A stretch of 64,000 nt of DNA from Acidobacteriota bacterium (GCA_019239425.1 JAFAZX010000004.1:1-64000); one strand, 5' to 3'. Counted from the stretch's first letter, positions 53,384-63,093 are shown. Notes: generated from the sequence alone by a model not told the origin. Numbers and translations: made by a program.

Positions 53384-56300
53384 CTAGAAGGAGTACCGGA
53401 AGCCGAACTGCATCACGCGGCGGTCGCCCTGGATCGCCGTGAAGTTGGAGAAGTTGGTCGGCGCGGGGCCGCTGGACGGGATGTCGGTCAGCCCGTAGCC
53501 GTCACGCGTCGCGATGACCGAGCCCATGCGCTGGGTGTTGGTGACGTTGAAGGCCTCGAACCGGAGCTGGAGCTTCTGGTTCTCGCTGATGTTGACGGTC
53601 TTGGCGAGGCCCATGTCGAGGACGACGTAGCCGGGGAGCCGGAAGACGTTGCGGTCGCCGGTCTCGCCGGGCCTCGCGTTGCGGAAGCTCTGGTACGCCT
53701 GGTCGGGGTTGCAGCCGAAGAGCTTGGGCGCCTGCGTGTCGCCGCGGGTCGCACACGCCTGGATGGGCCGCGTCCGCACGCCGAAGCTCTGGACGTTCCA
53801 GTTGGTCGCCCAGGTGAAGGCGTCGAAGGGCGCGCTGATCGGCTGGCCGGAGTTCCAGCGGAAGATGCTGGAGAGCTGCCAGTCGCCGAGGAACCCGTTC
53901 GCCCAGCGGTTGCCGCCGAGCGAGAGCCAGTGGTTCCGGCCGACGGGGAGCTGCCACACCGAGTTGAAGTTGATGATGTGGCGGACGTCGAAGTCGGAGA
54001 CCGCCCAACTGTCGTGCTGGCGGATCGGGTTGATGATGAAGGCCCCGCCGTAGCTGCCGCTCGTCTGGAGGCCCGAGGCGTCGTCCATCGACTTCGACAA
54101 AGTGTAGTTGAAGTCCATGGTGAGCGCGTCGCCGAGGCGCTCGCGGACGGAGAGCGTCCCGCCGTGGTAGATGGAGTTGCCGACGGTGCTGAACGAGGAG
54201 AGCGCGCCGTACTGCGGCTGGTAGAAGAGCACCTGGTGCCCCAGGTCGAGCAGCGTGAAGTCGATGTCGGCCTGCGTCGTCGTCCAGTCGTTGTCGTTGG
54301 AGTTGAAGGCGTCGGCGTAGATGCCCCGCGTCGCGTTCGACTCGCCGAAGGCCGCGGTGAAGCCCGGGATGCTGCCGAAGAGGTTCTCGAAGTACGGGAT
54401 GGTCGGAATCTGGTTGACGGGTACGCCGTTGCGCCGGAAGTCTTCGAGCATCCCGGCCGCCGTGTACCAGTCCATCCCGGACTTCGGGTCGCGCAGGTTG
54501 TTCGGCATCATCACGTCGCGCGAGACGAGGAGGTCGCGGCCCGTCCGCCCGATGTAGGACGCCTGCACGACGAGCCCCTTCGGGAGCTGGCGCTCGAAGG
54601 TGACGTTCCACATGTAGTTGGTCGGCGACTTGATCTCCTCGTCGAGCGAGGTCTCGATGACGAGGGCCATGTCGGCCGGCCGCGCGCGCGGGAAGGTCAG
54701 GCTGTTGCTGATGTTCGGGGCCACGAGCGGGAACGTGCGCACCGGCTGGTTGAAGCCGGTGAAGAGCGGGCACGGGTGGGTCGTCGTGTTGCAGAAGCTG
54801 AAGGGGCTGTTGACGCTCGACGCGAAGCCGAGCGAGTTGAGCTGGTCGAAGCGGGTCGCCAGCACCTGGCCGAGGAAGTCGTTGGTCATGGCGAAGCCGC
54901 CGCGCAGCACCGAACGGCCGTTGTCGCCGAAGAGCTTGCCGAGGAAGCCGCTCTTGAAATTCGGCGACCAGGCGACGCCGACGCGGGGCTGGAGGTTGTT
55001 CCAGTCCCACGGGTACATGTAGTCCTTCCCGTTGGCCGGGCCGGAGACATCCATCGTGAGCGTCTCGATGTAGTTCTGGCCCTGCTCGGCGGCGGCCAGC
55101 CGGCGGCGGAAGTACTCCGACAGCGCGATGTTCGGCTTGGTCTCGTACCCGTGCGTCTCGTAGATCGGGCGGCTCAGGCTGTAGCGCAGGCCGTAGGTGA
55201 GCGTCAGCGTCTGCGAGACCTTCCAGATGTCCTGCCCGTAGGTCTCGTACTCCTCGGTGGCGAACTCGCGCTCGGTGGGCGCGCCGGCCGGGAGGAGTTT
55301 CCCCCCCTTGTCGTAGGTGAGCCGCGCCGTCCAGCTCGTCAGGCGCCCGAGCAGCGCCGAGGACGCGTTCTGGATGACCGTGTTCTGGGCGCTCAGCGGG
55401 CGCAGGGGCGAACTCGTCGGGTAGAAGCTCCGGATCGGGGTCGAGAGTAGGGAGCCGGAGGTGTAGCCGGAGGGGTTGCTGTAGGCGGTGTCGAAGGCGC
55501 CGCTGAAGCTGGTGCGGCGGTTGCGGACGATGCGGAAGTTGCCGCCCGTCTGGATGCTGTGGTTGCCCGCCACCCACGAGAAGTCGTCCGTGAAGTTGTG
55601 CACGGGCGTCGTGCGCTTGAGCGTGCGCGAGTCGTTGACGGGGAAGAAGACGAAGCGGAAGAAGATTTCGTTCTTCGCCGAGTCGCCGAGCTGGGTGAAG
55701 GCCTCGCGGGTGAGGCCGTAGCGGAAGTTGTTGACGAAGCGGTCGCTGATCGTCCAGGTGTGGCCGGCGGCGACGCCCCACGGGTGCGACCAGGTGTCGG
55801 GGCGCTTGGTGTCGGGGAAGGCCGGGGTGCCGGCAATCATGTCGTGGTTGACGTTGACGCGGGCGAAGAACTGCTGGTTCGACGTCAGGTTGTAGTCGAA
55901 GCGGCCGACGTGGGAGTTGAAGTCGCTCGGCAGGTAGGCGTTGAAGCGGTAGCCGGCGGTGTTGAGCCGCACGAGTTTCCCCGTCGTCTTGTCGATGAAG
56001 CTGTCGCCGGTGAAGCCGAAGTCGTTGGCCGGGTACTTGCGCGCGGCGTCGGCCAGCGCGGCGACGGCGAGGGGGTTCACGCCCCCGAGGCCGGGGAAGA
56101 TGGTGGCGAGGTCGGCCGAGGTGTAGGTCGTCACCCCGCCGCTCTGGTTGGGGACGAGCAGCTCGCCGCGCCCCATGCTCGGCAGGGGCACCCGCTGGGT
56201 GACCGGCTTCTCGCTGCGGTCGGTGCGCCCCTCGTAGCTGTAGAAGAAGAACGCCTTGTCCTTCTTGATGGGGCCGCCGATGGCGCCGCCGAACGTGTTG

Positions 56301-57247
56301 CGGATCAGCGCCGGCCGCGGAACTTTCTTGTCGCCGACCTTCGCGATGTGGAGGTCGGCGACCTGCGGGTCGTTGGGGCCGTAGGTGCCGGCGCGGTTGT
56401 TGAAGAAGTCGTTAGCCGAGAGCACGGTCGGGCGGTGGAACCAGAAGCCCACGCCGTGGAAGTCGTTGGTGCCGCCCTTGGTGACGAGCGCCACCTGCGC
56501 GCCCGACGAGCGGCCGAACTGCGCGTTCGGGTTGGCCGTGACGACGCGGAACTCGTCGATGGCCTCGGCGTTCAGGCGGAGCACGGTGTTGCTCGTCGGC
56601 GAGAGGCTGGCGGCGTCGCTGCTGCTGACGCTGCCGATCTGGTTCGACTGCTGCTCGTTGATGTCCACGCCGTCGAGCGTGACGTTCGCCTGGTCGGCGC
56701 GCGCGCCGTTGACCGAGCCATCGCGGGTCACGCCCGGCTGCAGCGTCAGCAGCGAGGCGACGTTGCGGCCTTCGAGCGGGAGCTGGCCGATCTGCTGCGA
56801 GACGAAGTTGTTGCCGAGGCTGGCATCCTGCGTGTTGAGCAGCACCTCGTTGCTGCTCGAAGCGACCGTGACCGTCTCGGTGACGGCGCCGACTTCGAGC
56901 TGGACGTTGACCTCGCTCGGCCGGGCGATGAGGGCCTGTACGTCGGTGACGACCGACTTCTTGAAGCCCTTGGCCTCGACCTCGACGCGGTACGGGCCGG
57001 GCGCGACCAGGTCGAAGGAGTAGATGCCGCTCTCGCTGGTGTTCTGCGTGCGGGCGGCGTTCGTTTCGGTGTTGGTGAGCGTCACGGTGGCGCCCGCGAC
57101 GACGTTGCCCTGCGGGTCGGCGACCGTGCCGCGCACGGTGGACGTGCCGGTCTGCGCCGGCGCGGGGACGACCGCGAAGGCGAGCGACACGACGAGGCCG
57201 CAGACAAGGGCGAAGGCGCGGCCGCGGGGAAATGCGGGTCTTATCAT
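53384..57247 (-). CDS. TonB-dependent receptor, Oar-like, with carboxypeptidase-regulatory domain (large)
   Basis: The 1287-residue outer-membrane protein has a signal peptide (ALVCGLVVSLAFAVVPAPAQ). A CarboxypepD_reg-like domain spans about 35-115 (TSTVRGTVADPQGNVVAGAT, SGIYSFDLVAPGPYRVEVEA). A plug follows (IGQLPLEGRNVASLLTLQPG, NVTLDGVDINEQQSN, FRVVTANPNAQFGRSSGAQV) and a long barrel ending VMQFGFRYSF. It is about 260 residues longer than receptor 1 (20439-23519), mainly through longer extracellular loops. AGGAGG precedes the ATG. The ligand is unknown; the neighbouring TPR/cyanophycinase-like unit could process imported material, but this is inference. Confidence 0.9.
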   Translation of the reverse strand: MIRPAFPRGRAFALVCGLVVSLAFAVVPAPAQTGTSTVRGTVADPQGNVVAGATVTLTNTETNAARTQNTSESGIYSFDLVAPGPYRVEVEAKGFKKSVVTDVQALIARPSEVNVQLEVGAVTETVTVASSSNEVLLNTQDASLGNNFVSQQIGQLPLEGRNVASLLTLQPGVTRDGSVNGARADQANVTLDGVDINEQQSNQIGSVSSSDAASLSPTSNTVLRLNAEAIDEFRVVTANPNAQFGRSSGAQVALVTKGGTNDFHGVGFWFHRPTVLSANDFFNNRAGTYGPNDPQVADLHIAKVGDKKVPRPALIRNTFGGAIGGPIKKDKAFFFYSYEGRTDRSEKPVTQRVPLPSMGRGELLVPNQSGGVTTYTSADLATIFPGLGGVNPLAVAALADAARKYPANDFGFTGDSFIDKTTGKLVRLNTAGYRFNAYLPSDFNSHVGRFDYNLTSNQQFFARVNVNHDMIAGTPAFPDTKRPDTWSHPWGVAAGHTWTISDRFVNNFRYGLTREAFTQLGDSAKNEIFFRFVFFPVNDSRTLKRTTPVHNFTDDFSWVAGNHSIQTGGNFRIVRNRRTSFSGAFDTAYSNPSGYTSGSLLSTPIRSFYPTSSPLRPLSAQNTVIQNASSALLGRLTSWTARLTYDKGGKLLPAGAPTEREFATEEYETYGQDIWKVSQTLTLTYGLRYSLSRPIYETHGYETKPNIALSEYFRRRLAAAEQGQNYIETLTMDVSGPANGKDYMYPWDWNNLQPRVGVAWSPNFKSGFLGKLFGDNGRSVLRGGFAMTNDFLGQVLATRFDQLNSLGFASSVNSPFSFCNTTTHPCPLFTGFNQPVRTFPLVAPNISNSLTFPRARPADMALVIETSLDEEIKSPTNYMWNVTFERQLPKGLVVQASYIGRTGRDLLVSRDVMMPNNLRDPKSGMDWYTAAGMLEDFRRNGVPVNQIPTIPYFENLFGSIPGFTAAFGESNATRGIYADAFNSNDNDWTTTQADIDFTLLDLGHQVLFYQPQYGALSSFSTVGNSIYHGGTLSVRERLGDALTMDFNYTLSKSMDDASGLQTSGSYGGAFIINPIRQHDSWAVSDFDVRHIINFNSVWQLPVGRNHWLSLGGNRWANGFLGDWQLSSIFRWNSGQPISAPFDAFTWATNWNVQSFGVRTRPIQACATRGDTQAPKLFGCNPDQAYQSFRNARPGETGDRNVFRLPGYVVLDMGLAKTVNISENQKLQLRFEAFNVTNTQRMGSVIATRDGYGLTDIPSSGPAPTNFSNFTAIQGDRRVMQFGFRYSF

Positions 57248-57717
57248 CGTTCCCTCCTATGGCTTGGTAACGGGTCGTACGGCCCGCGTGCGGGTCGCGC
57301 GCGGGGCCGGATGGGGACGCGGGTTGTTAACCTTAGTGCCGGATCAGAACGAAGAACGGATGATGACGTAGGAACTGACTGAACCTGTCGATTCGGCTGA
57401 CGGATTGAGCAACTGACGTTCCCCGCCGGCGCACACCCTTCACCCTTAAGCTTTCCTGAGATTTTAAGACGCGGCTGGCGGAACGCCGGACATGATATCC
57501 AAAAATCTGAATCCGCGTCTACATTTTCGTGGTCACGCCGCGGCCTTAAAAATAATTTAGCAGCCCGTAAAAATTTTTTTCGCCGCCGGTAATATCGCCC
57601 CGCCCCGCGCACCTTACACGGTCGAGAGACGCCCTTCGAAGGGCGAACTGGCGGCGCGCCGCGAGACCTCTGCCGCGCGCACGGACTCATACATAACTTC
57701 ATAAAAGGAGAAGCCAG
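57248..57717. other. Divergent intergenic region (470 bp), partly AT-rich
   Basis: This region separates TonB receptor 2 (minus) from the beta-propeller gene (plus). It contains an unusually AT-rich stretch (about 57541-57580), a perfect 14-bp palindrome GCCCTTCGAAGGGC at 57631-57644, and an inverted pair AGACGCGG/CCGCGTCT (57467-57474 and 57513-57520). Long untranslated leaders on both sides are possible. No protein gene or heptamer element is seen. Confidence 0.4.
57631..57644. promoter_or_regulatory. Perfect 14-bp palindrome
   Basis: GCCCTTCGAAGGGC is perfectly self-complementary and lies 74 bp upstream of the beta-propeller gene, a typical position for an operator. Confidence 0.35.
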
Positions 57718-58833
57718 ATGTTTCGTCAGACCATCACGCGCCTCAGGGCGCATGCCCCCCTCTCCGTCCTCGCGCTCGGCATCATCGTGACGTGCGCGCA
57801 CGCGGCCCGCGCGCAGGGCGCGACGCGGCTCTACGTCGCCGACTACAGGAACGCGCGCGTGGCCGTCTTCGACCCGAAGGCCATCGAGCCGAAGCAGAAC
57901 TACGAGCAGGTCGAGGCCACGCCCTTCTGGGTGCAGACCGGCGCGCAGCCCTTCGGCGTGGTCGCGAGCCCCGACGGCCGCCGCGTCTACACGGCCAACT
58001 ACGGGAGCGACAACGTCAGCGTCATCGACACGACCGCGAAGCCGAACCCCGTCCGGCTCTACGACGTGGCCGTCGGCGACGGCCCCTACCAACTCGCGCT
58101 CTCGCCCGACGCGAAGACGCTCTACGTCTCGAACTTCGAAGGCCACAGCGTTACGGCGCTCGCCCTCGACACGGGCGCCGCCATCCCGCCCACGAAATGG
58201 ACGCTCCCGCTCCCCTACAGCCCGACGGGGATGGTCGTTACACCGAACGGCCGCTACCTCTTCGTCAACCAGTACCAGGACTGGAAGACGCTCGTGGTCG
58301 ATCTCTCGCCGGCCGTCCCGCAGGTCGTCAACCCCATCCAGGTCGGCCCCGCGCCGGTCGCCATCGCGATGTCGAAGGACGGCACGAAGGTCTACGTCGC
58401 CAACGAGTTCGACCAGTTCATCCAGTGGGGCGCGAGCCTCTCGATCATCGACGCCGCCGACCCGGAGCACGCCTCCGAGTCGAAGCGCATCCAGCTCACC
58501 ACGGGCTCGAGCCCGCGCGGGCAGATGGCGCTCTCGGGCAACGGCCGCTGGCTCTTCATCTCCAACGGCGGCACGGCGAACGTGACGACCGTCGACCTGC
58601 TCGACGAGAAGATCGTGGCCGAGACGCGGACGGTGCCGGACATGGTCGGCGCGGTGCTCTCGCCCGACGGCGGGCTGCTCTACGCCAGCAACCAGGGGAA
58701 CTCCCTCTCGATTGTGGACACGGGCACCTTCCAGAACCGGAAGGACATCCTCGTCCCCTTCCAATTGCCGAACGAACCCCCCGCGATGTTCGAGTGCGCG
58801 GCCCTCGTCACGCTTCCGGCCTGCGCGCAGTAA
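57718..58833 (+). CDS. Secreted YncE-like beta-propeller protein
   Basis: The 371-residue product has a signal peptide (LSVLALGIIVTCAHAARAQ). About seven blades carry the YVTN/PQQ-like signature: RLYVADYRNARVAVFDP, GVVASPDGRRVYTANYGSDN, LALSPDAKTLYVSNFEGHSV, VVTPNGRYLFVNQYQDW, IAMSKDGTKVYVANEFD and VLSPDGGLLYASNQGNSLSI. Such proteins are secreted binding scaffolds. AAAAGGAGAAGCC precedes the ATG. It diverges from TonB receptor 2. The TAA stop is followed at once by a CAGTAGG element. Confidence 0.87.
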   Translation: MFRQTITRLRAHAPLSVLALGIIVTCAHAARAQGATRLYVADYRNARVAVFDPKAIEPKQNYEQVEATPFWVQTGAQPFGVVASPDGRRVYTANYGSDNVSVIDTTAKPNPVRLYDVAVGDGPYQLALSPDAKTLYVSNFEGHSVTALALDTGAAIPPTKWTLPLPYSPTGMVVTPNGRYLFVNQYQDWKTLVVDLSPAVPQVVNPIQVGPAPVAIAMSKDGTKVYVANEFDQFIQWGASLSIIDAADPEHASESKRIQLTTGSSPRGQMALSGNGRWLFISNGGTANVTTVDLLDEKIVAETRTVPDMVGAVLSPDGGLLYASNQGNSLSIVDTGTFQNRKDILVPFQLPNEPPAMFECAALVTLPACAQ

Positions 58834-58834
58834 G

Positions 58835-58960
58835 GCAGTAGGCAGATGGCAGTAGGCAGTGAGAGGGTGCTGGGTGTTAGGTGCTGGGTGCTGGGTGAGA
58901 GCAGTTCGCCTTACCCAGCACCCAGCACCCAGCACCTCTTAGCTGCCTACTGCCTACTGC
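58835..58960. repeat. Nested inverted-repeat element: CAGTAGG arms enclosing GGGTGCT arms
   Basis: The outer arms CAGTAGG/CAGATGG/CAGTAGG are mirrored at about 58943-58960. Inside, GGGTGCT/GGGTGTT/AGGTGCT/GGGTGCT is mirrored by CCCAGCA units. It lies 1 base after the beta-propeller stop. Confidence 0.93.
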
Positions 58961-59013
58961 TTTTCTGTTATAGAATGCGCGCGCTTTGCATCCCTCCGGA
59001 GGTCTTTCACTTC

Positions 59014-61686
59014 ATGTCGAGAACGCCCCTCTTCATCCTCGCCCTCTTCGTCCTCCTCTCCGTCCCAAACGTTTGCGCCGCGCAGGGACAGCCCACGCCC
59101 GCGCCGCCTCAGGCGCCGGCCGAGTCGCCCGAGCGGCGGCTCCTCCGGGAGCTGCTGGCGGCAAAGGGCGACACGGAACGGCGCGAGCTTCTGGCGCGGC
59201 ACGGCGAGGCGGCGACGAAGGAGTTGGCGCGGCTCCTCAACGCGGAGGGGATGGGGCTGGCCGATCAGAGCGACTACGACAGCGCGCTCTCGCTCTTCGG
59301 CCTCGCGCTCTCAATCACCGAACGGCTCGACTTCAAGTTCGGCACCTGCTTCATCCTCAACAACGTCGGCGACTCGCTGCGACACAAGGGCGACTACGAC
59401 GGGGCGACCGCGGCGCTCGTGCGCAGCCGCGCGCTCGCCGAGGAGCTGGACAACGCGGAGGCCGCCGCGCGCGCCACGGCCAACCTCGCGCTCGTCCAAC
59501 TGCTGCGGGGCGAGCACGCCGCCGCGCTCGCCTCGTGCGAGAGGAGCATCGCCGTCTTCGAGGCGCTGGGGAAGAAGGGGCAGGTCGCCGTCATCCTCCA
59601 CAACATCGGCAGCCTCTACGCCGACCAGGGCGACCTGGATCGCTCGCTCGAATTCTTCCGCCGGGCGTTGCCGCTGCGCGAGGCCGCGGGCGACAAGGCC
59701 GGCCTCGCCAAGACGCTCAACAACTTCGGCGAGGTCAACGCGCGCAAGGGGCGCACGGCCGAGGCGCTCGACTACCTCAACCGCAGCCTCGCGCTCAAGC
59801 GTGAGTTGGGCGACCGCTCGGGCATCTCGACGACGCTCAACAGTCTCGCCCACCTCGCGCGCGACCGGGGCGACGACGCGGCGGCGCTCAAGGGTTACGA
59901 GGAGGCGCTCGCGATCAGGCAGGCGCTCGGGCTGAAGGGGATGGTGGCGGAGACGCTCTGCGACATGGCCGGACTGTTCCTGGGGCGGGGCGAGTACGAG
60001 CGCGCGCTGGAGGCGAGCGAGCGCGCCGCCGCCCTCTCGCGCGAGATGGGCGCGCTGAGCGTCCTGTGGGCGGCGCGCGCGAACGCCGGCGGCGCCCTGC
60101 GCGCGCTCGGCCGGAAGGACGAGGCGCGCCGCGCCTTCGAGGAGGCCGTCTCGATAATCGAACGCCTGCGCCTGCAGACGGCGGGCGCGGCCCCGGAGCA
60201 ACAGCTCTTCTTCGAGGACAAGGTCGCGCCCTACCACGCGCTGGTCGAGCTCCTCCTCGAAGAGGGGCGCGCGGGCGAGGCGCTGGCCTTCGCCGAGCGC
60301 GCGAAGGCGCGGGTGCTGCTCGACGTGCTGAGCGGCGGCCGCGTCAGCGTGACGAAGGCTATGACTCCGGACGAACTCGCGCGCGAGCGCCAGTTGACCG
60401 GCGACCTCGCGGCGCTCAACACGAAGCTCTCGCGCGAGCACGCCGCGGCGAGTCCCGACGCCGCCCGGCTCGACGCGCTGGCGCGCGGCCTTGAGGGGGC
60501 GCGCTTCGAGTACGAGTCGTTCGAGGCGTCGCTCTACTCGAAGCACCCGGAGCTGCGCGTGCTCCGCGGGCAGGCGCAGCCCTTCGACCTGGGGAGGGAC
60601 GCGTCGGCGCTCGTCGGCGAAGACGAGGCGCTCCTGGAGTTCGCCGTGACTGAGGGGAAGACCTTCCTCTTCGTGCTCACGCGCGAGCGCGGCCCGGCGA
60701 AGCCGAGCCTCAACGTCTACCAGTTGGACGTGAAGCAGAAGGAGCTTGCGCGCGACGCCGAGCATTTCCGAGAGCTGCTGGAGAAGCGCAGCTACGACTT
60801 CCGCAAGCCCGCGCGCGCACTCTACGAACAACTGCTCGCGCCCGCGGCCGGGCAGTTGAAGGGCAAGACCTCGCTCGTCATCGTGCCCGACGCGGCGCTC
60901 TGGGGCCTGCCCTTCCAGGCGCTGCTCGACGCGCAGAACCGTTACCTGATAGAGGAGCGCGCCGTCTCCTACGCGCCCTCCCTGAGCGTGCTGCGCGAGA
61001 TGTCGCGCGGCCGGAGGCAGGCGGCGCGCGCCGGGGCGACGCTCATGGCCGTCGGCTACACCGGCGCGGAGAAGGGCGAGGCGGCGCAGGCTGCTCTGCT
61101 CGGCCCGAACGGGGCGGCACCCCTGCCCGAGGCGGCGCGGCAGGCGAGGGAACTGGGGCGGCTCTACAAGGCGGGCGAGAGCAAGGTCTACGTGGGCGAG
61201 GAGGCGAGCGAAGACCGCGTGAAGCGCGACGTGGGGCGCTACCGCTTCGTGCAGTTCGCCACGCACGGCCGCCTCGACGACGCGAACCCGATGTACTCGC
61301 ACGTCGTGCTCTCGCCCGGCGCAGACCGCGCGGAGGACGGGCTGCTCGAAGCGTGGGAGATGATGAACCTCGATTTGCACGCCGACATGGTCGTGCTCTC
61401 GGCGTGCGACACGGCGCGCGGGCGGACGGCCGCGGGCGAGGGCGTCATCGGCATGAGCTGGGCGCTCTTCATCGCCGGCAGCCCGACCACGGTCGTCAGC
61501 CAGTGGAAGGTCGAGTCTTCGAGCACGACGGAGCTGATGCTCGACTTCCACCGCAACCTCCTCTCCGCGCGCGTCTCTAAGGCCGAGGCCCTCCGCCGCG
61601 CCTCCCTCCGGCTGCTGCGCGGCCCGCAAGACTACCACCACCCCTTCTACTGGGCCGGCTTCATCATCGTCGGCGACGCGAGGTGA
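59014..61686 (+). CDS. TPR-CHAT protein (caspase-like protease domain), secreted
   Basis: The 890-residue protein has a signal peptide (LFILALFVLLSVPNVCAAQ). About eight TPR units lie in the first 400 residues (YDSALSLFGLALSITERLDF, LARSLAFFRR-type repeats, TAEALDYLNRSLALKRELGD), followed by a helical linker. A C-terminal CHAT domain spans about 590-885. The catalytic dyad is intact: His in FVQFATHGRLDDANP and Cys in MVVLSACDTARGRTAAGEG. CHAT proteases are relatives of caspases and separase. The ATG at 59014 is chosen because GGAGG lies 11 bases upstream and it starts the signal peptide. Confidence 0.9.
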   Translation: MSRTPLFILALFVLLSVPNVCAAQGQPTPAPPQAPAESPERRLLRELLAAKGDTERRELLARHGEAATKELARLLNAEGMGLADQSDYDSALSLFGLALSITERLDFKFGTCFILNNVGDSLRHKGDYDGATAALVRSRALAEELDNAEAAARATANLALVQLLRGEHAAALASCERSIAVFEALGKKGQVAVILHNIGSLYADQGDLDRSLEFFRRALPLREAAGDKAGLAKTLNNFGEVNARKGRTAEALDYLNRSLALKRELGDRSGISTTLNSLAHLARDRGDDAAALKGYEEALAIRQALGLKGMVAETLCDMAGLFLGRGEYERALEASERAAALSREMGALSVLWAARANAGGALRALGRKDEARRAFEEAVSIIERLRLQTAGAAPEQQLFFEDKVAPYHALVELLLEEGRAGEALAFAERAKARVLLDVLSGGRVSVTKAMTPDELARERQLTGDLAALNTKLSREHAAASPDAARLDALARGLEGARFEYESFEASLYSKHPELRVLRGQAQPFDLGRDASALVGEDEALLEFAVTEGKTFLFVLTRERGPAKPSLNVYQLDVKQKELARDAEHFRELLEKRSYDFRKPARALYEQLLAPAAGQLKGKTSLVIVPDAALWGLPFQALLDAQNRYLIEERAVSYAPSLSVLREMSRGRRQAARAGATLMAVGYTGAEKGEAAQAALLGPNGAAPLPEAARQARELGRLYKAGESKVYVGEEASEDRVKRDVGRYRFVQFATHGRLDDANPMYSHVVLSPGADRAEDGLLEAWEMMNLDLHADMVVLSACDTARGRTAAGEGVIGMSWALFIAGSPTTVVSQWKVESSSTTELMLDFHRNLLSARVSKAEALRRASLRLLRGPQDYHHPFYWAGFIIVGDAR

Positions 61687-61690
61687 GAGG

Positions 61691-61823
61691 GCAGTAGGCA
61701 GATGGCAGTAGGCAGTTGGGAGGGTGCTGGGTGCTGGGTGTTAGGTGTTGGGAAGAGGAGCTGCTCTTCCCCAACACCCAGCACCTTCTGACTGCCTACT
61801 GCCATCTGCCTACTGCCTACTGC
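61691..61823. repeat. Nested inverted-repeat element: CAGTAGG arms enclosing GGGTGCT arms
   Basis: The outer CAGTAGG arms (61691-61716 and 61791-61823) enclose GGGTGCT/GGGTGCT/GGGTGTT/AGGTGTT with its mirror. It supplies the TAG stop and last codons of the minus-strand gene at 61810. Confidence 0.93.
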
Positions 61824-63093
61824 TTTTCATCCTCTGCACGTCGCGGAGGAGTTTGCGCGCGGCGGCGGAGCGTGGGTCGGCGCGGAGCAGCGCCTTGAAC
61901 TCCGCCTCGGCTTCGGCGAGGAGGCCGGCGCGCGTGTAGAGGACGCCGAGCGCGAGGTGCGAGCCGGCGGCGTCGCGCTCGGCGCGCGCGAGCGTCGCCT
62001 CTTCCGAGCGGCTCAGTATCCTGAAGCGCGCCTCGGGCGCGGGCGCGGCGGGCGCGACCACTTCGGCGCCGCCCTTCTTCGCCGTCACCTGCCAGGCGTA
62101 GACGCGCCCGCGCGGGAGCGGCGTCGGCGGCCTCCACTCCCTGGACGAGAGCTGAGGGCTTGTAGCGACGAGGTTGAAGTCCGAGTCGTAAACTTTCACG
62201 ACGTAACTTTCGGCACCCGCGAGCGGCCGCCAGCGGAAGAGCGGCCGGTCTGCCCGCGAGACCACGCCCGCGGGGCCTTCGACCTCGAAGGACTCGCCCC
62301 CGCCCGCACCCATCAAAGCCCCCGCGCCGCTCCTCACTTCGGCGAGCGCGGGCGGCGGCGCCAGCCTCTGCGCCTTCAGCGCCGCGCGCACCTGTTCGCG
62401 ATACTGACTCGGAACTCCCTCCAACTCGCGCTCGACATCGTCACGCTCGGCCGTCGTCGTGTTGTTGTTCTCAATGACCTGTCGGTTCGTCTCGTTCTTA
62501 TCGGTTGGCTCTGAGTTCGCGTTGACACTCACGTCAGGCGTGGGCGTTGCTTGCACTGCGACTTCGGGCGCGCTTCGAGGTTTGGAGGCGAGCCACCACG
62601 CGGACAGAGACGCGAGTAGGAGGACGGCCGCGGCCAGCGCAGCCCACTGCGGCGCGAGGCCGAAGGGTCTTTGCCAGAAGCCGGCCGGCGTCTCGCGTAG
62701 CCGTAGGCGCGGCGGTGTCGGTTCGGATGAAGGGGGCGTTTCGGCGTGGGACGTTTGCAGCGTCTCGCGTAGCTCTAAAAGCTCTCGCGCCTCGTCGGCG
62801 CAGTCGGCGCAAGCGGCGAGGTGCGTCTCGACGGCGCGCAGCTCTGCGCCACGCAGCAGGCCGTCGGCGTAAGCTTCGAACTGTTCGTAGGCGGGGTGCG
62901 CTTCGTCGGCCGCGGCGCGCGCGAAGTCCGCGCGCAGCGCCGCGGTCATGCCGCGCAGCTCCGCCGCGCCGGCCAGCTTGAGCCGGCAGACCTCGCAGGC
63001 GGAGAGGTGTTCGTCCGCCGCGAGAAGCTCCTCGGGCGGGAGCTCGCGCAGGCGGAAGCGCTCCAGACTGTTTTCGTTCAGGTGTGCTGACAT
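61810..63093 (-). CDS. Anti-sigma-like membrane protein with two zinc motifs, FecR-like/TPR exterior
   Basis: The 427-residue protein has two zinc-anti-sigma motifs (HLSACEVC near residue 29 and HLAACADC near 90). A membrane helix at about 150-170 (WAALAAAVLLLASLSAWWLA) and a long extracytoplasmic part follow, with a beta domain (RADRPLFRWRPLAGAESYVV) and a C-terminal TPR-like segment (LALGVLYTRAGLLAEAEAEF). It should bind the sigma factor encoded just upstream. The last five residues before the stop (KSSRQ) come from the repeat element. Confidence 0.83.
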   Translation of the reverse strand: MSAHLNENSLERFRLRELPPEELLAADEHLSACEVCRLKLAGAAELRGMTAALRADFARAAADEAHPAYEQFEAYADGLLRGAELRAVETHLAACADCADEARELLELRETLQTSHAETPPSSEPTPPRLRLRETPAGFWQRPFGLAPQWAALAAAVLLLASLSAWWLASKPRSAPEVAVQATPTPDVSVNANSEPTDKNETNRQVIENNNTTTAERDDVERELEGVPSQYREQVRAALKAQRLAPPPALAEVRSGAGALMGAGGGESFEVEGPAGVVSRADRPLFRWRPLAGAESYVVKVYDSDFNLVATSPQLSSREWRPPTPLPRGRVYAWQVTAKKGGAEVVAPAAPAPEARFRILSRSEEATLARAERDAAGSHLALGVLYTRAGLLAEAEAEFKALLRADPRSAAARKLLRDVQRMKSSRQ

